Origin: Emmonsiellopsis sp. PD_33
Lineage: Eukaryota > Ascomycota > Eurotiomycetes > Onygenales > Ajellomycetaceae
Direction of reading: 5' to 3'
DNA length: 64,000 bases
Assembly: GCA_032988165.1 (NCBI GenBank)
Contig: JANTQF010000048.1
Coordinates: forward strand, 108,031 to 172,030
Notes under the pieces: generated by a model
Seen by the model: only the letters and a program-made list of their open reading frames with translations
What the model was told of the DNA's origin: nothing
The model's database searches: none
Shown: positions 1 to 9,023 of the stretch, in pieces
Position numbering within the stretch: the stretch's first letter is position 1
Layout: every line of letters begins with the position of its first letter
Made by a program: the position numbers and the translations under genes

Positions 1-1138
1 TATCTCAGGCATTGTGTAGGTGAGGGGGAATCCGAAGGATCTGCTCCGGTATCCTGTGGGCGAAAAGACAGGGACTACAACATTCCTCTTCGAATCGGGT
101 CTTTATTCGCTATTCTAGGGACAAGCAGCATAGCCGTTTTCGGCCCAATTCTGTGGGCCCGATTTTTCTCTTCCAACATGAATGGTGTGGTTTTCACGAT
201 TATCAAACAATTTGGTACTGGTATCATTGTTGCAACGGCTTTTATTCATGTATGTTTTCCAAGGAGCCACCTGTTTGTACGAGACATATGCGGCTGACTT
301 AATTCCTTAGCTATTCACTCATGCACAACTAATGTTCGGCAACCCATGTCTCGGGGAATTGAAATATGAGGCGACAACGGCAGCAATTGCGATGGCTGGG
401 ATTTTTCTCTCCTTTTTAGTCGAATACATCGGCAATCGGATTGTCATGGCCAGGACCCCACCAGCTAATGACTGCGCCCACGCCGATGTCGAACCACAGC
501 CAGTTTCAATCAAATATAAAAACAACAGTGACGACCAGTCGGCACCTCCCACCTTGACTAACCTAGGTCACCACCACCATTCTCTACTCCGCCCAGATGA
601 CAAACTCAGCGTCCTGGTCATGGAAAGCGGCATTATTTTCCACTCCATCAGTAAGTAGATATTACTCCGAAGAAGGCGGTTCAGGGCCAATGCTAACAAC
701 TTTCATCCAGTCATTGGCCTTACACTCGTCGTCGCCGGAGATTCCGCATACATCAGCTTATTCATCGTCATCATCTTCCATCAAATGTTCGAAGGCCTGG
801 CACTTGGCGCAAGAATCGCAGGCTTGTCGTCGTCTATGCTCACGCTCTCAAAATTGATGATGGCACTGGCCTTCGCCCTCATTACGCCCATCGGAATGGC
901 CATCGGGCTGGGCGTTATCCACCAATTCAACGGGAATGATCCTTCCACCATCATCGCTATCGGCACTCTAGACGCGTTGTCTGCTGGTATACTCGCTTGG
1001 GTTGCGCTGATAGATATGTGGAGCCACGACTGGCTGTATGGTGACTTGCACAATTCGGGCTTTGTGAAGACGACAATTGGGCTTGTCTCGCTGGTGGCTG
1101 GTATGATATTGATGGGTCTTTTGGGTAAATGGGCGTGA
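1..1138 (+). CDS. ZIP-family zinc/metal transporter, 5' end outside the window
   Basis: Plasma-membrane divalent metal (probably Zn2+) uptake transporter of the ZIP family. Three exons are visible: 1-249, 311-650 and 711-1138, with introns 250-310 and 651-710 (GTATGT and GTAAGT donors, AG acceptors). Joined, they read through the family's hallmarks: TAFIHLFTHAQ at the first splice, a short His-rich loop (GHHHH) in the variable region between membrane segments 3 and 4, then HSIIIGLTLVVAG and HQMFEGLALGARIA, which carry the intramembrane His and Glu residues of the transport site. The protein ends GLLGKWA and stops at 1136-1138, the usual ZIP C-terminus. The start codon and first membrane segment lie upstream of base 1. 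It resembles fungal Zrt1/Zrt2 (Aspergillus Zrf) proteins; which paralogue cannot be told from the fragment. Confidence 0.93.
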
Positions 1139-2905
1139 GTCGCGGGACCGCATCTATTGATGAATATTTGTCAGATGTTGTGTGTATTTTGCAGCTATAT
1201 AATACGGGAGTGGATTATGAACATGGCCATGACTTATGATTTGCTTTATGGTTAGTTGATAGTGACTCTATTTATGTTTCCACTCGGAGGTTTGGATGAT
1301 CAAGTCTGGGGCAAGGGTGTGCTGTACTCCGTAGTGTCGAAGCACAAGAGCATTAATGTGAGAGCAGTTGGACAGACAGCATGATTAGCAGCATCCGAAT
1401 GCGGCCCGTGCATCTTATTCTTGGCATGTCCTCAGGCTGGGATAAATATAATAAAGTTGGTGGTGGAAGTGGGCGGGATCCGTTTGTTCGATGGGCCACA
1501 GGCTTGGCAACGGGTCTTTCTTGTTTGGTATCCTGTTGATTATCCTGTTGATCATCCTGGGAGTAATAATGGGGGTTAAATGCCCGACAGTCAGGCTCTG
1601 ATGGCGGCTTGTGTGGCCATGGTGACAGGCAGTTGGATAGAGAGGAAATGGGTGACGGCCTTATTGTGGTGAGGCTGGCGTATTCACAGGCCACGAAGAG
1701 GCTTTCCATGGATGATGGAGTGTTTTATTAGATGATGACGGACGGCTGAATACACGTGTTTGTGACGATATCGGGGTGCAATATGGACCACGATAGAACA
1801 GACCACACCAATGGCGCGTATGCTTGTGTACCTGAGAGTCTGAGACTTGCAATGGTTGGCTTGTGTATTTGGAATGTTGGAGATGGGGCAACACTGAACA
1901 GACAGCTATCTCGGCTGTACATCCATCTGTCTTTGTTCAGACACTTCCTCGTCCAAGACATGCCAAGGCTCTGGCGTTACATGCCGTAAATTACGCCGGC
2001 CGCCTGTGGAAATCGCGGGGGAATAGCGGGCTGTGGTTGGCTGGGCAGCGTCAGATTGCGTAATATTGGTATGCGCCTGTACGCCGCGGACAGACCAGGC
2101 CAGTCTGGGCTGCGCCTGGAAATAGATTACCCCTCGGCCCACGCTCCGTGGAATGGCCACGCACCGGGACTGTGCCAGATATGTCACGTTTTACTGCTGC
2201 AGAGGGGCGTTGACAATAGAGGAATGCCGTGGCTATAGCCGGTGGAGCACCGCCCCTGTCACGGCCAGGGGGGCAGTGGGGGCTATGTGCGAGGTACCTG
2301 GCCGCCCATAGTGGCTGCGGCGGGCGGGCAGGTACCTCGCCCATGGTCCGGCGGTTTCGCTCATCTCCCCGTCTCCTCTCGCTCTGTTTCTCTCCTCCAC
2401 GATCATCCCCATCCATCGACATCCATCGCTTCATCCTCTGCTTCGTTTCCATCGTTCTCTGCCACCCCGTTGTGTCGGCGCTTGTCCGCTGTCTGTTGCC
2501 GCCCGACTGTCCCTCCGCGCTAGCCGTTCCAAGCCACGTTACAGACTCTCCAGGGCTGCCAGACTGCAATCCAACCAACTGCCCGGCCCTCCAACGATGC
2601 CCGCCTCGCTCTGCCGCTCTCTCTCGTCGTGACGCTTCCGTGAACGGCCACTGTCTACGTTCTTTCGCTCGTTTATCTCCTTGTTTTGGCTGCCGCTATT
2701 TTCGGCTCCTTGTCTCACCCTCCACGCTCGTTTTTGTCGCTCGCTCGTTGCCGCCGTTGATCGGCTCTCCGACCTCTGCTCCCTCCCCCATCTCTCTTCC
2801 GGCCGCTTATCTCTCAGTACTGTCTCGAATTAAACCTTCCTCCTCCTCCTACTACTCTTACTATTCCTTCAATCCGCTATCCACACACATACACACGCCT
2901 TCACA
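1139..2905. promoter_or_regulatory. Intergenic region: 3' flank of the ZIP gene and long leader of the Opy2-like gene
   Basis: I see no convincing gene in this 1.77 kb. The small open frames overlap one another on both strands and show no family features. The part from about 2,340 to 2,900 is strongly pyrimidine-rich on the + strand, as in the transcribed leaders of highly spaced fungal genes, so it is probably promoter and 5' UTR of the gene starting at 2906. A long imperfect hairpin sits at 2289-2340 (listed separately). Confidence 0.5.
2289..2340. repeat. 19-bp inverted repeat (hairpin) upstream of the Opy2-like gene
   Basis: The arm 2289-2307 (GCGAGGTACCTGGCCGCCC) is the reverse complement of 2322-2340 apart from one mismatch, with a 14-base spacer. 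Both arms contain the palindrome AGGTACCT. It could be a strong DNA/RNA hairpin in the leader or a duplicated protein-binding site. Confidence 0.7.
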
Positions 2906-4372
2906 ATGGCCGCCCTAGAAGCGGAACTCTGTAAGTTGGGGCCCGTACCCCAACCCCTTTTCACCTCACTAATAACCCGCTGCGTTTCTACAGTGTACGG
3001 CCGCTCCCTGAGCACTCTCTTCCGTCGATGCGTGGTTAATTGTCCGAGCGAGCCACCCCCCTGCCCCCAGTGTGCGGAGGACGAGACCTGCATGGTTGTC
3101 AGCCAGTCCTGCGATGCGTGCCAGGATACTGTCTGTACCCCCCTCGCCTCCATTGGCAAGGGCCCACCAGAGCAGAAAGAATCTGGACCAAATGTCGGTG
3201 CTATTGCTGGAGGAGTTATTGGTGGAATCGCCATCCTCGCTGTGATCGCCCTGGTTTGGTGGTGTACGCGGAAGAAGCGCAAGAATACCACCGAGCAGTC
3301 TTGGGATGCAAGCACTTACGAGAAACGGGATACATTGGGCACGAACCGCCGTGCGAGACAGTCTGCTGTCGGCTCTATTGCATCAACCGTCCTTACCCGG
3401 GCCTCAAACGTCATCCAGATTGCCTATATTCCAGGCGTCACCAACCGGTCTCCGCCCGATACCCCCGGTGTTCTCGTGCCCCCCGTTCCTCCTCTCCCCA
3501 CCGCTGCTGGAAGCACCTATAGCCAGGATCAGCACTTCTTTATGCCCGGTGACATTCGCGATTCTGTCTGGTCAGAGATGACCGAGGACGACCGCAAGAG
3601 TATTAGTCCTAGTCTTGCTCGAAGCAGCGTGGCCACCACCATTTACCGCAATAACGCTATCGTCAGCCCCGTTCCCGCCCAACAGGCCCTTCGCGGCAAA
3701 GCAGCAGTTGTCAGTGTCAAATCTGGAAGCACTAGCCCAATGGATACCCCTCGCGTCTCGACGGTCTCGACACCTGCAGTTCCTCCCATCACTGCATCGC
3801 AAATAGACAAGGCCAATGCAGTCGCTGCCAAGGTAGAAAACGCCAACTCTGGCAACAAATTCTCTGGCTCGATTGTCGCCCGCTCCATGGTTGCTCGACC
3901 AATCAACGTCACCAAGTCCCCTCGAAGCAAACCCAGCACTATCTCTGAAGGCGAGGAGTCCAACAATCCCAAGATCACCGTATCTCGGGCTCCCTCTGAA
4001 TCGGATGTCGACTCTCTAGCCCCTGATTCGCGGGGCCGACTGAGCGCCAGCAAGACCACCACCCACGACAGCCCGTCCGATGACGAAGCCACTTCCAAGG
4101 CCCAACGCCGGTCTGACCAGTCTGCCACAACCACCGTTATCGAGGATTCGCCAGCAACCAAGCAAAGCCCATTTGATGATTCTCATTCTTCTCGGAAGAA
4201 CGACATCCAAGCCTCCACGATTCCCGAAGAGGGCGATAACGGTTCATCCAAACCACACCGCAGCAGCCAGTCTTCGGACCACCTGCGAGACCAGGGGAGC
4301 AACTCTCCTGCCCACCCCACCAGCCAGCGGAGCATGAGTCCATTCGGCGACGAGAACGAGGTTAAGCCATGA
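2906..4372 (+). CDS. Opy2-like single-pass membrane anchor (HOG/MAPK signalling adaptor)
   Basis: Exons 2906-2930 and 2994-4372, 467 residues. The 63-nt intron (GTAAGT donor, CTAATAAC branch-like site, CAG acceptor) is a multiple of three, so the unspliced frame is also open; the consensus signals argue that it is spliced. The N-terminus has eight cysteines at about residues 21, 25, 32, 35, 41, 48, 51 and 56, with CPSEPPPCPQC followed by CDACQDTVC, which matches the Opy2 extracellular cysteine-rich domain. A single membrane segment follows at about 76-98 (GAIAGGVIGGIAILAVIAL) with a stop-transfer RKKRK. The remainder is a long Ser/Thr/Pro-rich, low-complexity cytoplasmic tail. In yeast Opy2 anchors Ste50 at the plasma membrane for osmostress signalling; the same job here is inferred from family membership. 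There is no signal peptide ahead of the cysteine domain. Confidence 0.8.
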   Translation: MAALEAELCKLGPVPQPLFTSLITRCVSTVYGRSLSTLFRRCVVNCPSEPPPCPQCAEDETCMVVSQSCDACQDTVCTPLASIGKGPPEQKESGPNVGAIAGGVIGGIAILAVIALVWWCTRKKRKNTTEQSWDASTYEKRDTLGTNRRARQSAVGSIASTVLTRASNVIQIAYIPGVTNRSPPDTPGVLVPPVPPLPTAAGSTYSQDQHFFMPGDIRDSVWSEMTEDDRKSISPSLARSSVATTIYRNNAIVSPVPAQQALRGKAAVVSVKSGSTSPMDTPRVSTVSTPAVPPITASQIDKANAVAAKVENANSGNKFSGSIVARSMVARPINVTKSPRSKPSTISEGEESNNPKITVSRAPSESDVDSLAPDSRGRLSASKTTTHDSPSDDEATSKAQRRSDQSATTTVIEDSPATKQSPFDDSHSSRKNDIQASTIPEEGDNGSSKPHRSSQSSDHLRDQGSNSPAHPTSQRSMSPFGDENEVKP

Positions 4373-5385
4373 ATAACCATTCGCTTATCCATTTCTTCAA
4401 TGACATACCACTGCTCCCCCGTTATTGGTCCAGCATCCTGGGCGACTCATGATTAACGGGGCATAATGATCACAGAAGTTAGGCTGGGAATATAAAAGGC
4501 GCACCTGGGATTGGGACGGCTTGGTATTGGGTTCTTTGTACAGATTGCGGCATATTTATTATTTTTTTCCTTTGGTCTTTTTTCCCTTTTGTCTTTGACT
4601 ATACTTTGCTCGTTTTTCTCCTTTTTTTTAACCTATGGGCGCATTTCTGTCCCCCTATGCCCAGCACCGTTGGATTCCTTCCATTAACGTGCGAGTACCC
4701 CTGGCAGGGGCCATGTTCTTCTGTACGATGTATCTACTGGCGGATTGCCGGGATGATCTTTTATTGCTGTTCTGCTATTTAGCCTTTATTTTCTCTTTTG
4801 ATAGCCGAGAGAATAATATTGAGAATTGACCGATAACTGTTCCTTGCAGACCTACGCATGACCAAAGGGTGACCACGCCTCAGGTCAAGATCATGTCCCC
4901 AGTCTCACAATTTACCCACTCTCGCTATATCCGCCGCAATAAACGCAGCAACAACAAACATCGGGGTCTCACAAAGCCCGAAACGCTCCACATCCCACCC
5001 AACCTCCCACCAACACCGGGGCCAAGCAGCAACCATCCGAACCGACCCCAACCATCGTGTTCTGGCCTCAGGATGGATAAGAAATCTCGCCCTCCAACAG
5101 CTGCCGGTCCGAGCCGCTAAGCAGACACACGTGATCTCGCGTCGTCCCGTGTCTCACGCTAGCCCGCATCGGGCATAATTGCTCAGCCCGTCGCGTCGTC
5201 GGCGACGAGATTGCTCCGTCCCCGCGGCATATCGCGATGGCTTGGGGCCCGGTTGCTTGGGCGATACGAGATTGAGTGTGTCATGGTGGTGTTTTGGGTG
5301 GGCGGTTGGTCGTGATGGGCTGTGATGGCGTGCAATGGATGGCAGGGGATGGAGATGAGGCTGTGGCAGGCCTGACGACGAAAGG
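4373..5385. other. Intergenic stretch with an orphan TATA box
   Basis: No supported gene. A consensus TATA box (TATAAAAGG, 4491-4499, + strand) lies 145 bases before a 64-codon frame (4635-4829) that has no recognisable features; T-rich tracts fill 4,550-4,640. A CACGTG E-box is at 5128-5133. The stretch probably holds the 3' end of the Opy2-like transcript and the distal promoter of the VOC gene. Confidence 0.4.
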
Positions 5386-5394
5386 CATAAAAGG
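5386..5394 (+). promoter_or_regulatory. TATA-like core promoter of the VOC gene
   Basis: CATAAAAGG lies about 220 bases ahead of the VOC start codon, on the same strand and followed by a pyrimidine-rich leader. This is the usual arrangement of an expressed fungal gene. Assignment is by position only. Confidence 0.45.
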
Positions 5395-5487
5395 CAGCCT
5401 GAGTCCCCCTCATATCCATTCCATTTCTCCTCTCCAGGCCATCACATTTCCTGTTCCTGGTCAATACAACCTTATTGTCTTTCCACT

Positions 5488-5610
5488 TTCCAATTCCAAA
5501 TCCAAATCCAATTCCAATTCCGATTCCAATTCCAATTCCAATTCCAATTCCGATTCCAATTCCAATTCCAATTTAAACTCCAATTCCAATCCCAATTCCA
5601 ATCCAATCCA
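5488..5610 (+). repeat. Hexanucleotide tandem repeat (TTCCAA-type) in a 5' leader
   Basis: About 20 units of a 6-base repeat (AATTCC with AAATCC and GATTCC variants) end six bases before the VOC start codon. Other frames read it as Ser-Asn repeats, which made a spurious open frame. It lies in the transcribed leader and probably varies in length between strains. Confidence 0.85.
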
Positions 5611-5615
5611 CCACC

Positions 5616-6140
5616 ATGCCCGGCTGGAAACCACCCGCCTTCGGCAGCCCATGCTGGCTCTCCATCCCCGCCACGAACGTGCCTCGCGGTATATCCCCTA
5701 TCCTAATCTACCCCCGCAAACCATCCCAGCTAACCCCCACCAGCCAAATCCTTCTACGAGACCGTCTTCAACTGGTCCTGGACCACGGTCGAGAAGTATT
5801 CTGAGGACGACTTTGCCTTCTTCAAATTCCCCGAGGAGGCCCATGCGTCTATTGGCGGCTCGATTGAGAAGGTCGATGCCGCGGTGCATACCAAGGGGAA
5901 GAATGGTGTGAAGCTGTACTTTATCGTTGAGGATCAGGAGAAGACTGCTGAGGTGAGTCGGGAAGAAGATGATGTTTGAAAGAGCTGACCGGCTGACGAC
6001 TGTTATATTTATAGGCTATCGTCAAGAATGGCGGCGTGAAGCTGGGCGAGCCGGAACCTGAGGGTGACCATGGGTTCATTACGCCGTTTGAGGATAGTGA
6101 AGGGAATCATATGGGGATTTATGCTTCGAAGAAGGCTTGA
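5616..6140 (+). CDS. Glyoxalase/bleomycin-resistance (VOC) superfamily protein
   Basis: Exons 5616-5688, 5744-5952 and 6015-6140, 135 residues. The start is the first ATG after the hexamer repeat (context CCACC-ATG). Splicing restores a continuous VOC-type reading: PCWLSIPATNVPRAKSFYE, in which an N-terminal beta strand is followed by the characteristic R-A-x-x-F-Y-E helix of proteins in which each domain forms a half-barrel. Then come NWSW, DFAFFKFPEE, the glycine-rich turn ASIGGSIEKV, a strand VKLYFIVED, and a C-terminal half with GDHGFITPFEDSEGNHMGIYAS ending in a strand. The last motif is the usual final metal/substrate strand of glyoxalase-like proteins. The substrate is unknown. Length and architecture fit small single-domain lactoylglutathione-lyase-like proteins rather than true glyoxalase I. 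Confidence 0.85.
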
Positions 6141-6809
6141 GGGAGTGGTGGGGGGATCTGATGGGTGGATAAGTGACTTATTCTGTAGAGGGACTATCAG
6201 CCAAGTTTGTGTTCTGTGCAAACGCTATTGGGGATTGAAGGGGCTGTCTGGGTATGTCAAGGTTGGATGGCTAAGAGTTAATTATTAGATATCTATAACC
6301 AATCAACCACTGGTGGGGGTAGCTATAAGGCAATGAAATGAAATGGATCCATCCCTAGCTATCTCCCTTCCCCATGCCGTAGCCAGCGTACTGTCATCGA
6401 CCACGAATCATCTAAGCAGCTCGAGGGACATCGACGCAGCTATTCGTCATCAGTCAACCCTCCCCGAGTAAAATCTATACTGGCGCGATATATCCAGAGC
6501 ACAACGAAACCACCAGAAATCAACACATCCGTGCTAACACTGCAAATGACATCCAACTACCCAACTACCAGTACACACCAACTCCATCTCAAGCCGATAT
6601 TTCTCCCCATAACGAGGGATCACCACCCGATATGGCGATCCATCCATCAGCTGGCGTCTACCATCGGCGCAGCATCCAGCCAAGTTCTTGGGCCAGCGAT
6701 GAGCCTTGTCCTGCGCAGGATCTCTTCGGGGTCATCGCTTCTTCCATCCCGCCAAGTAGATCAACCGACAGATGTTCTTGTAATCACGCCAACAAAACAC
6801 TGCCACATC
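6141..6809. other. Intergenic, convergent 3' ends
   Basis: The region lies between the convergent VOC and Tfb5 genes. No coding or structural RNA feature was recognised; it should contain both 3' UTRs. Confidence 0.5.
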
Positions 6810-7162
6810 TCACTCGGACTCTGATTCCTCCGGCTGCATGATCTTATCGTCCAGCTCCTGCATACGGGGGATAAATATTAGCTGGGTTCCGTCGCCTTGC
6901 TTTGGGAGGGGGATCGGGATGGACGCACCTGGCTCAGTCGCGCCTTTAGATGCGGCAGCTGGCTCTCCTTAATCACCAGGTGGCGCTCGTCGTCGAGGTC
7001 TTCGACGATGTAATCGTGGCGCTCCTCGTCGTACTTGAGGATGATCGCCTTGACGGAGGGATCGCATTCGATGAGGACGCCTAGGTGGTTGGGGTTAGTA
7101 ATGTGACTTTTATTTTGCAGCTTGGGTGTGTTTCGTTTTGTACCTTTGACGGCTCGAGGCAT
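6810..7162 (-). CDS. tfb5: TFIIH subunit Tfb5 (TTDA/GTF2H5 orthologue)
   Basis: Three exons on the minus strand: 7144-7162 (19 nt), 6929-7080 and 6810-6857, giving 72 residues, the usual Tfb5 length. The first exon encodes MPRAVKG, the conserved Tfb5 N-terminus. The second carries VLIECDPSVKAIILKYDEER and HDYIVEDLDDERHLVIKES, the two-strand/helix core that dimerises with p52 (Tfb2). The third adds an acidic tail ELDDKIMQPEESESE. Introns are 71 and 63 nt with GT/AG ends. Tfb5 is the smallest core subunit of TFIIH and stimulates the XPB ATPase in nucleotide excision repair and transcription initiation. A longer unspliced open frame runs through intron 1 and would give wrong N- and C-termini. 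Confidence 0.93.
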
Positions 7163-9023
7163 TTCCCTAGATTTAGATTGGCTGGTGGGCAAGTGGACGG
7201 GTTTGTTGTCAGGTTGCTGGGATGTGGAATGGCGAGTGTCGATGGGGGAGGTCTGTGCCAAGCTTTCCGGCGGCATGCTGAATGTCGGATTTATGGTTGA
7301 TCCGTAACTATTTACTAACGTTCCAGTTTCAACTTCATCGATACTACCAGCAGACGGCGGATAATAAAATGTATATTCCGACGGGTAGTTTTACATTGAC
7401 GTTAAGTAGTGAACTGATGGTTTATATATATCAATGGGCTACCTTCTCTCTTTATTCCTCTAGCCAACTTGTTAGCCTCCATACTGCTGCTCTGTCTACC
7501 AACCTGCGGAGTACCAACTTGAACCCATGTACCAACACCCTACTCCTCTCTCCTAACATCTCTTCCAACATTTCTTTCAATCTCCGTACCAACTTGCATT
7601 CTAACCTGTCTGTTAACCTTGTACTAACCTGCCTATAAGTTTTCACCCCGTGGGCGGGCTCAGCACTACCAGTCAACCCTCCAAGATTGAGTGGAATATA
7701 TATATATATCCCAAACACACCCGTGGACAACATAGATCTACCGCCCAGCCCAGCGTCGTCATCCATGAATACATCGTACCCGCAAGATCGTGAAACCATC
7801 CCTTAGACTCCCAAGTCATACCAAGACGTCCATACATGCTGACGCAACTAGAACTTGGCGAGGATTCATAAAACTCGCGAAACGTCGACGTGAATAATCC
7901 AGTTTCCAAATACAAGCACGGAAATCCATTGTAGCGACGAAAACCTGTCAGCTGATGGTCAACTCTACTAAATAGTAGTACGCAGTCAACTCTTCAGGCT
8001 GTAGTTAACCCTGCTCATAGTACTTAATACTCTGCCCAGGGGTATATCCCGCGGCATCCTCCCCTCCCCTCCCTAAACGATGCCTATGTAACAACGAACT
8101 TTCTTCGACGGCATACCTCTATTCCCCGGTGGATCGATTCATGTGGTACTGCCCCCTGTCCTCCGACGTTGCAAACTCTCCGCCAGCCAAGCATAGACGT
8201 AGATCAAAAAGCCACCACCACCAACCAGCCGTTGACCCCGCCGCTTGGCACTGCATTGGCATTGACATCTCACCCCGCCCCCGTCCATACATATATACCC
8301 CAGCAAACGCCCCCGACAAAAGAGCACACACCGCGGCATAGCGCCGATCAAACTCATCCATCTCGTCCATCCCCGTCCGGCAGTCTGGTGTTAGGTTCGT
8401 CAGGCACCCCGCATCTATCTACTAATCTGTCCATGCACATGCATTGGGCGGGGTTGGGTCTTTCTATATATCCGCTGCATCTTGGCGGCGCCGGTACCTC
8501 TCCCGTATGCAGCTGTTTCTCCAATCGGAGAGAGTGGGGATGTAGATATGCAGGCGGGAAGGTAGATCGATCTCTCCCTCTCCCTCGACCTCGGGACCAG
8601 CCATGCCCAGTCCCAGTTAATTAACAGATCGCCCGCCGAGCCCTGACGCCTTGGCGGATCGACATTCCACCCGCTGACGGAGATTTATATGTCTGTGTCT
8701 GGTTCTGAGGCGGGGAGGGGATGGATTGATTTGTTTCGACGCGCTAAGGCCGAGGATTGTGGATGTGAGTGCCGGGCAGGGAATAAGGGGTGCGATCTTG
8801 GCGGTATCGAGTTGTCATGGGAGGTATGTCATGTGCATTTACTACTGTGGTATGGAGGACAGTACGAATACATATTGGATAATGATTTAACAGACAAAGA
8901 ATATATTGGGTATCTAGATGGAGAGTGGACGGATTGTCGCCCCGAAAGAGGGAAGATATATCCAAGAAAATAGTAGGTACATGATTAGGGGTGTGAGGAT
9001 ATAGCAACAGAAGAACAAGATGT
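7163..9023. other. Intergenic region without a supported gene
   Basis: 1.86 kb between the divergently placed Tfb5 start and the 3' end of the phosphate permease. Short open frames on both strands (for example 8689-8973) have no recognisable features and no good splice partners. A loosely repeated CCAACTTG/CTAACCTG motif occurs at 7,460-7,630. A TATATATATA run is at about 7,697. Confidence 0.4.

Noticed and set aside
2229..2918. 229-codon frame upstream of the Opy2-like gene
   Set aside because: Pyrimidine-rich leader read as Ser/Pro/Leu/Arg; no family features and it overlaps the real start.
4635..4829. 64-codon frame behind an orphan TATA box
   Set aside because: No features of a known protein; the TATA box alone is reported as a finding.
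5276..5911. 211-codon frame with Ser-Asn repeats
   Set aside because: It reads through the hexamer repeat and then the VOC exons in the wrong frame; the spliced VOC gene explains the region.
8689..8973. 94-codon + strand frame
   Set aside because: No recognisable features and a composition like the surrounding non-coding DNA; could be real but cannot be supported.
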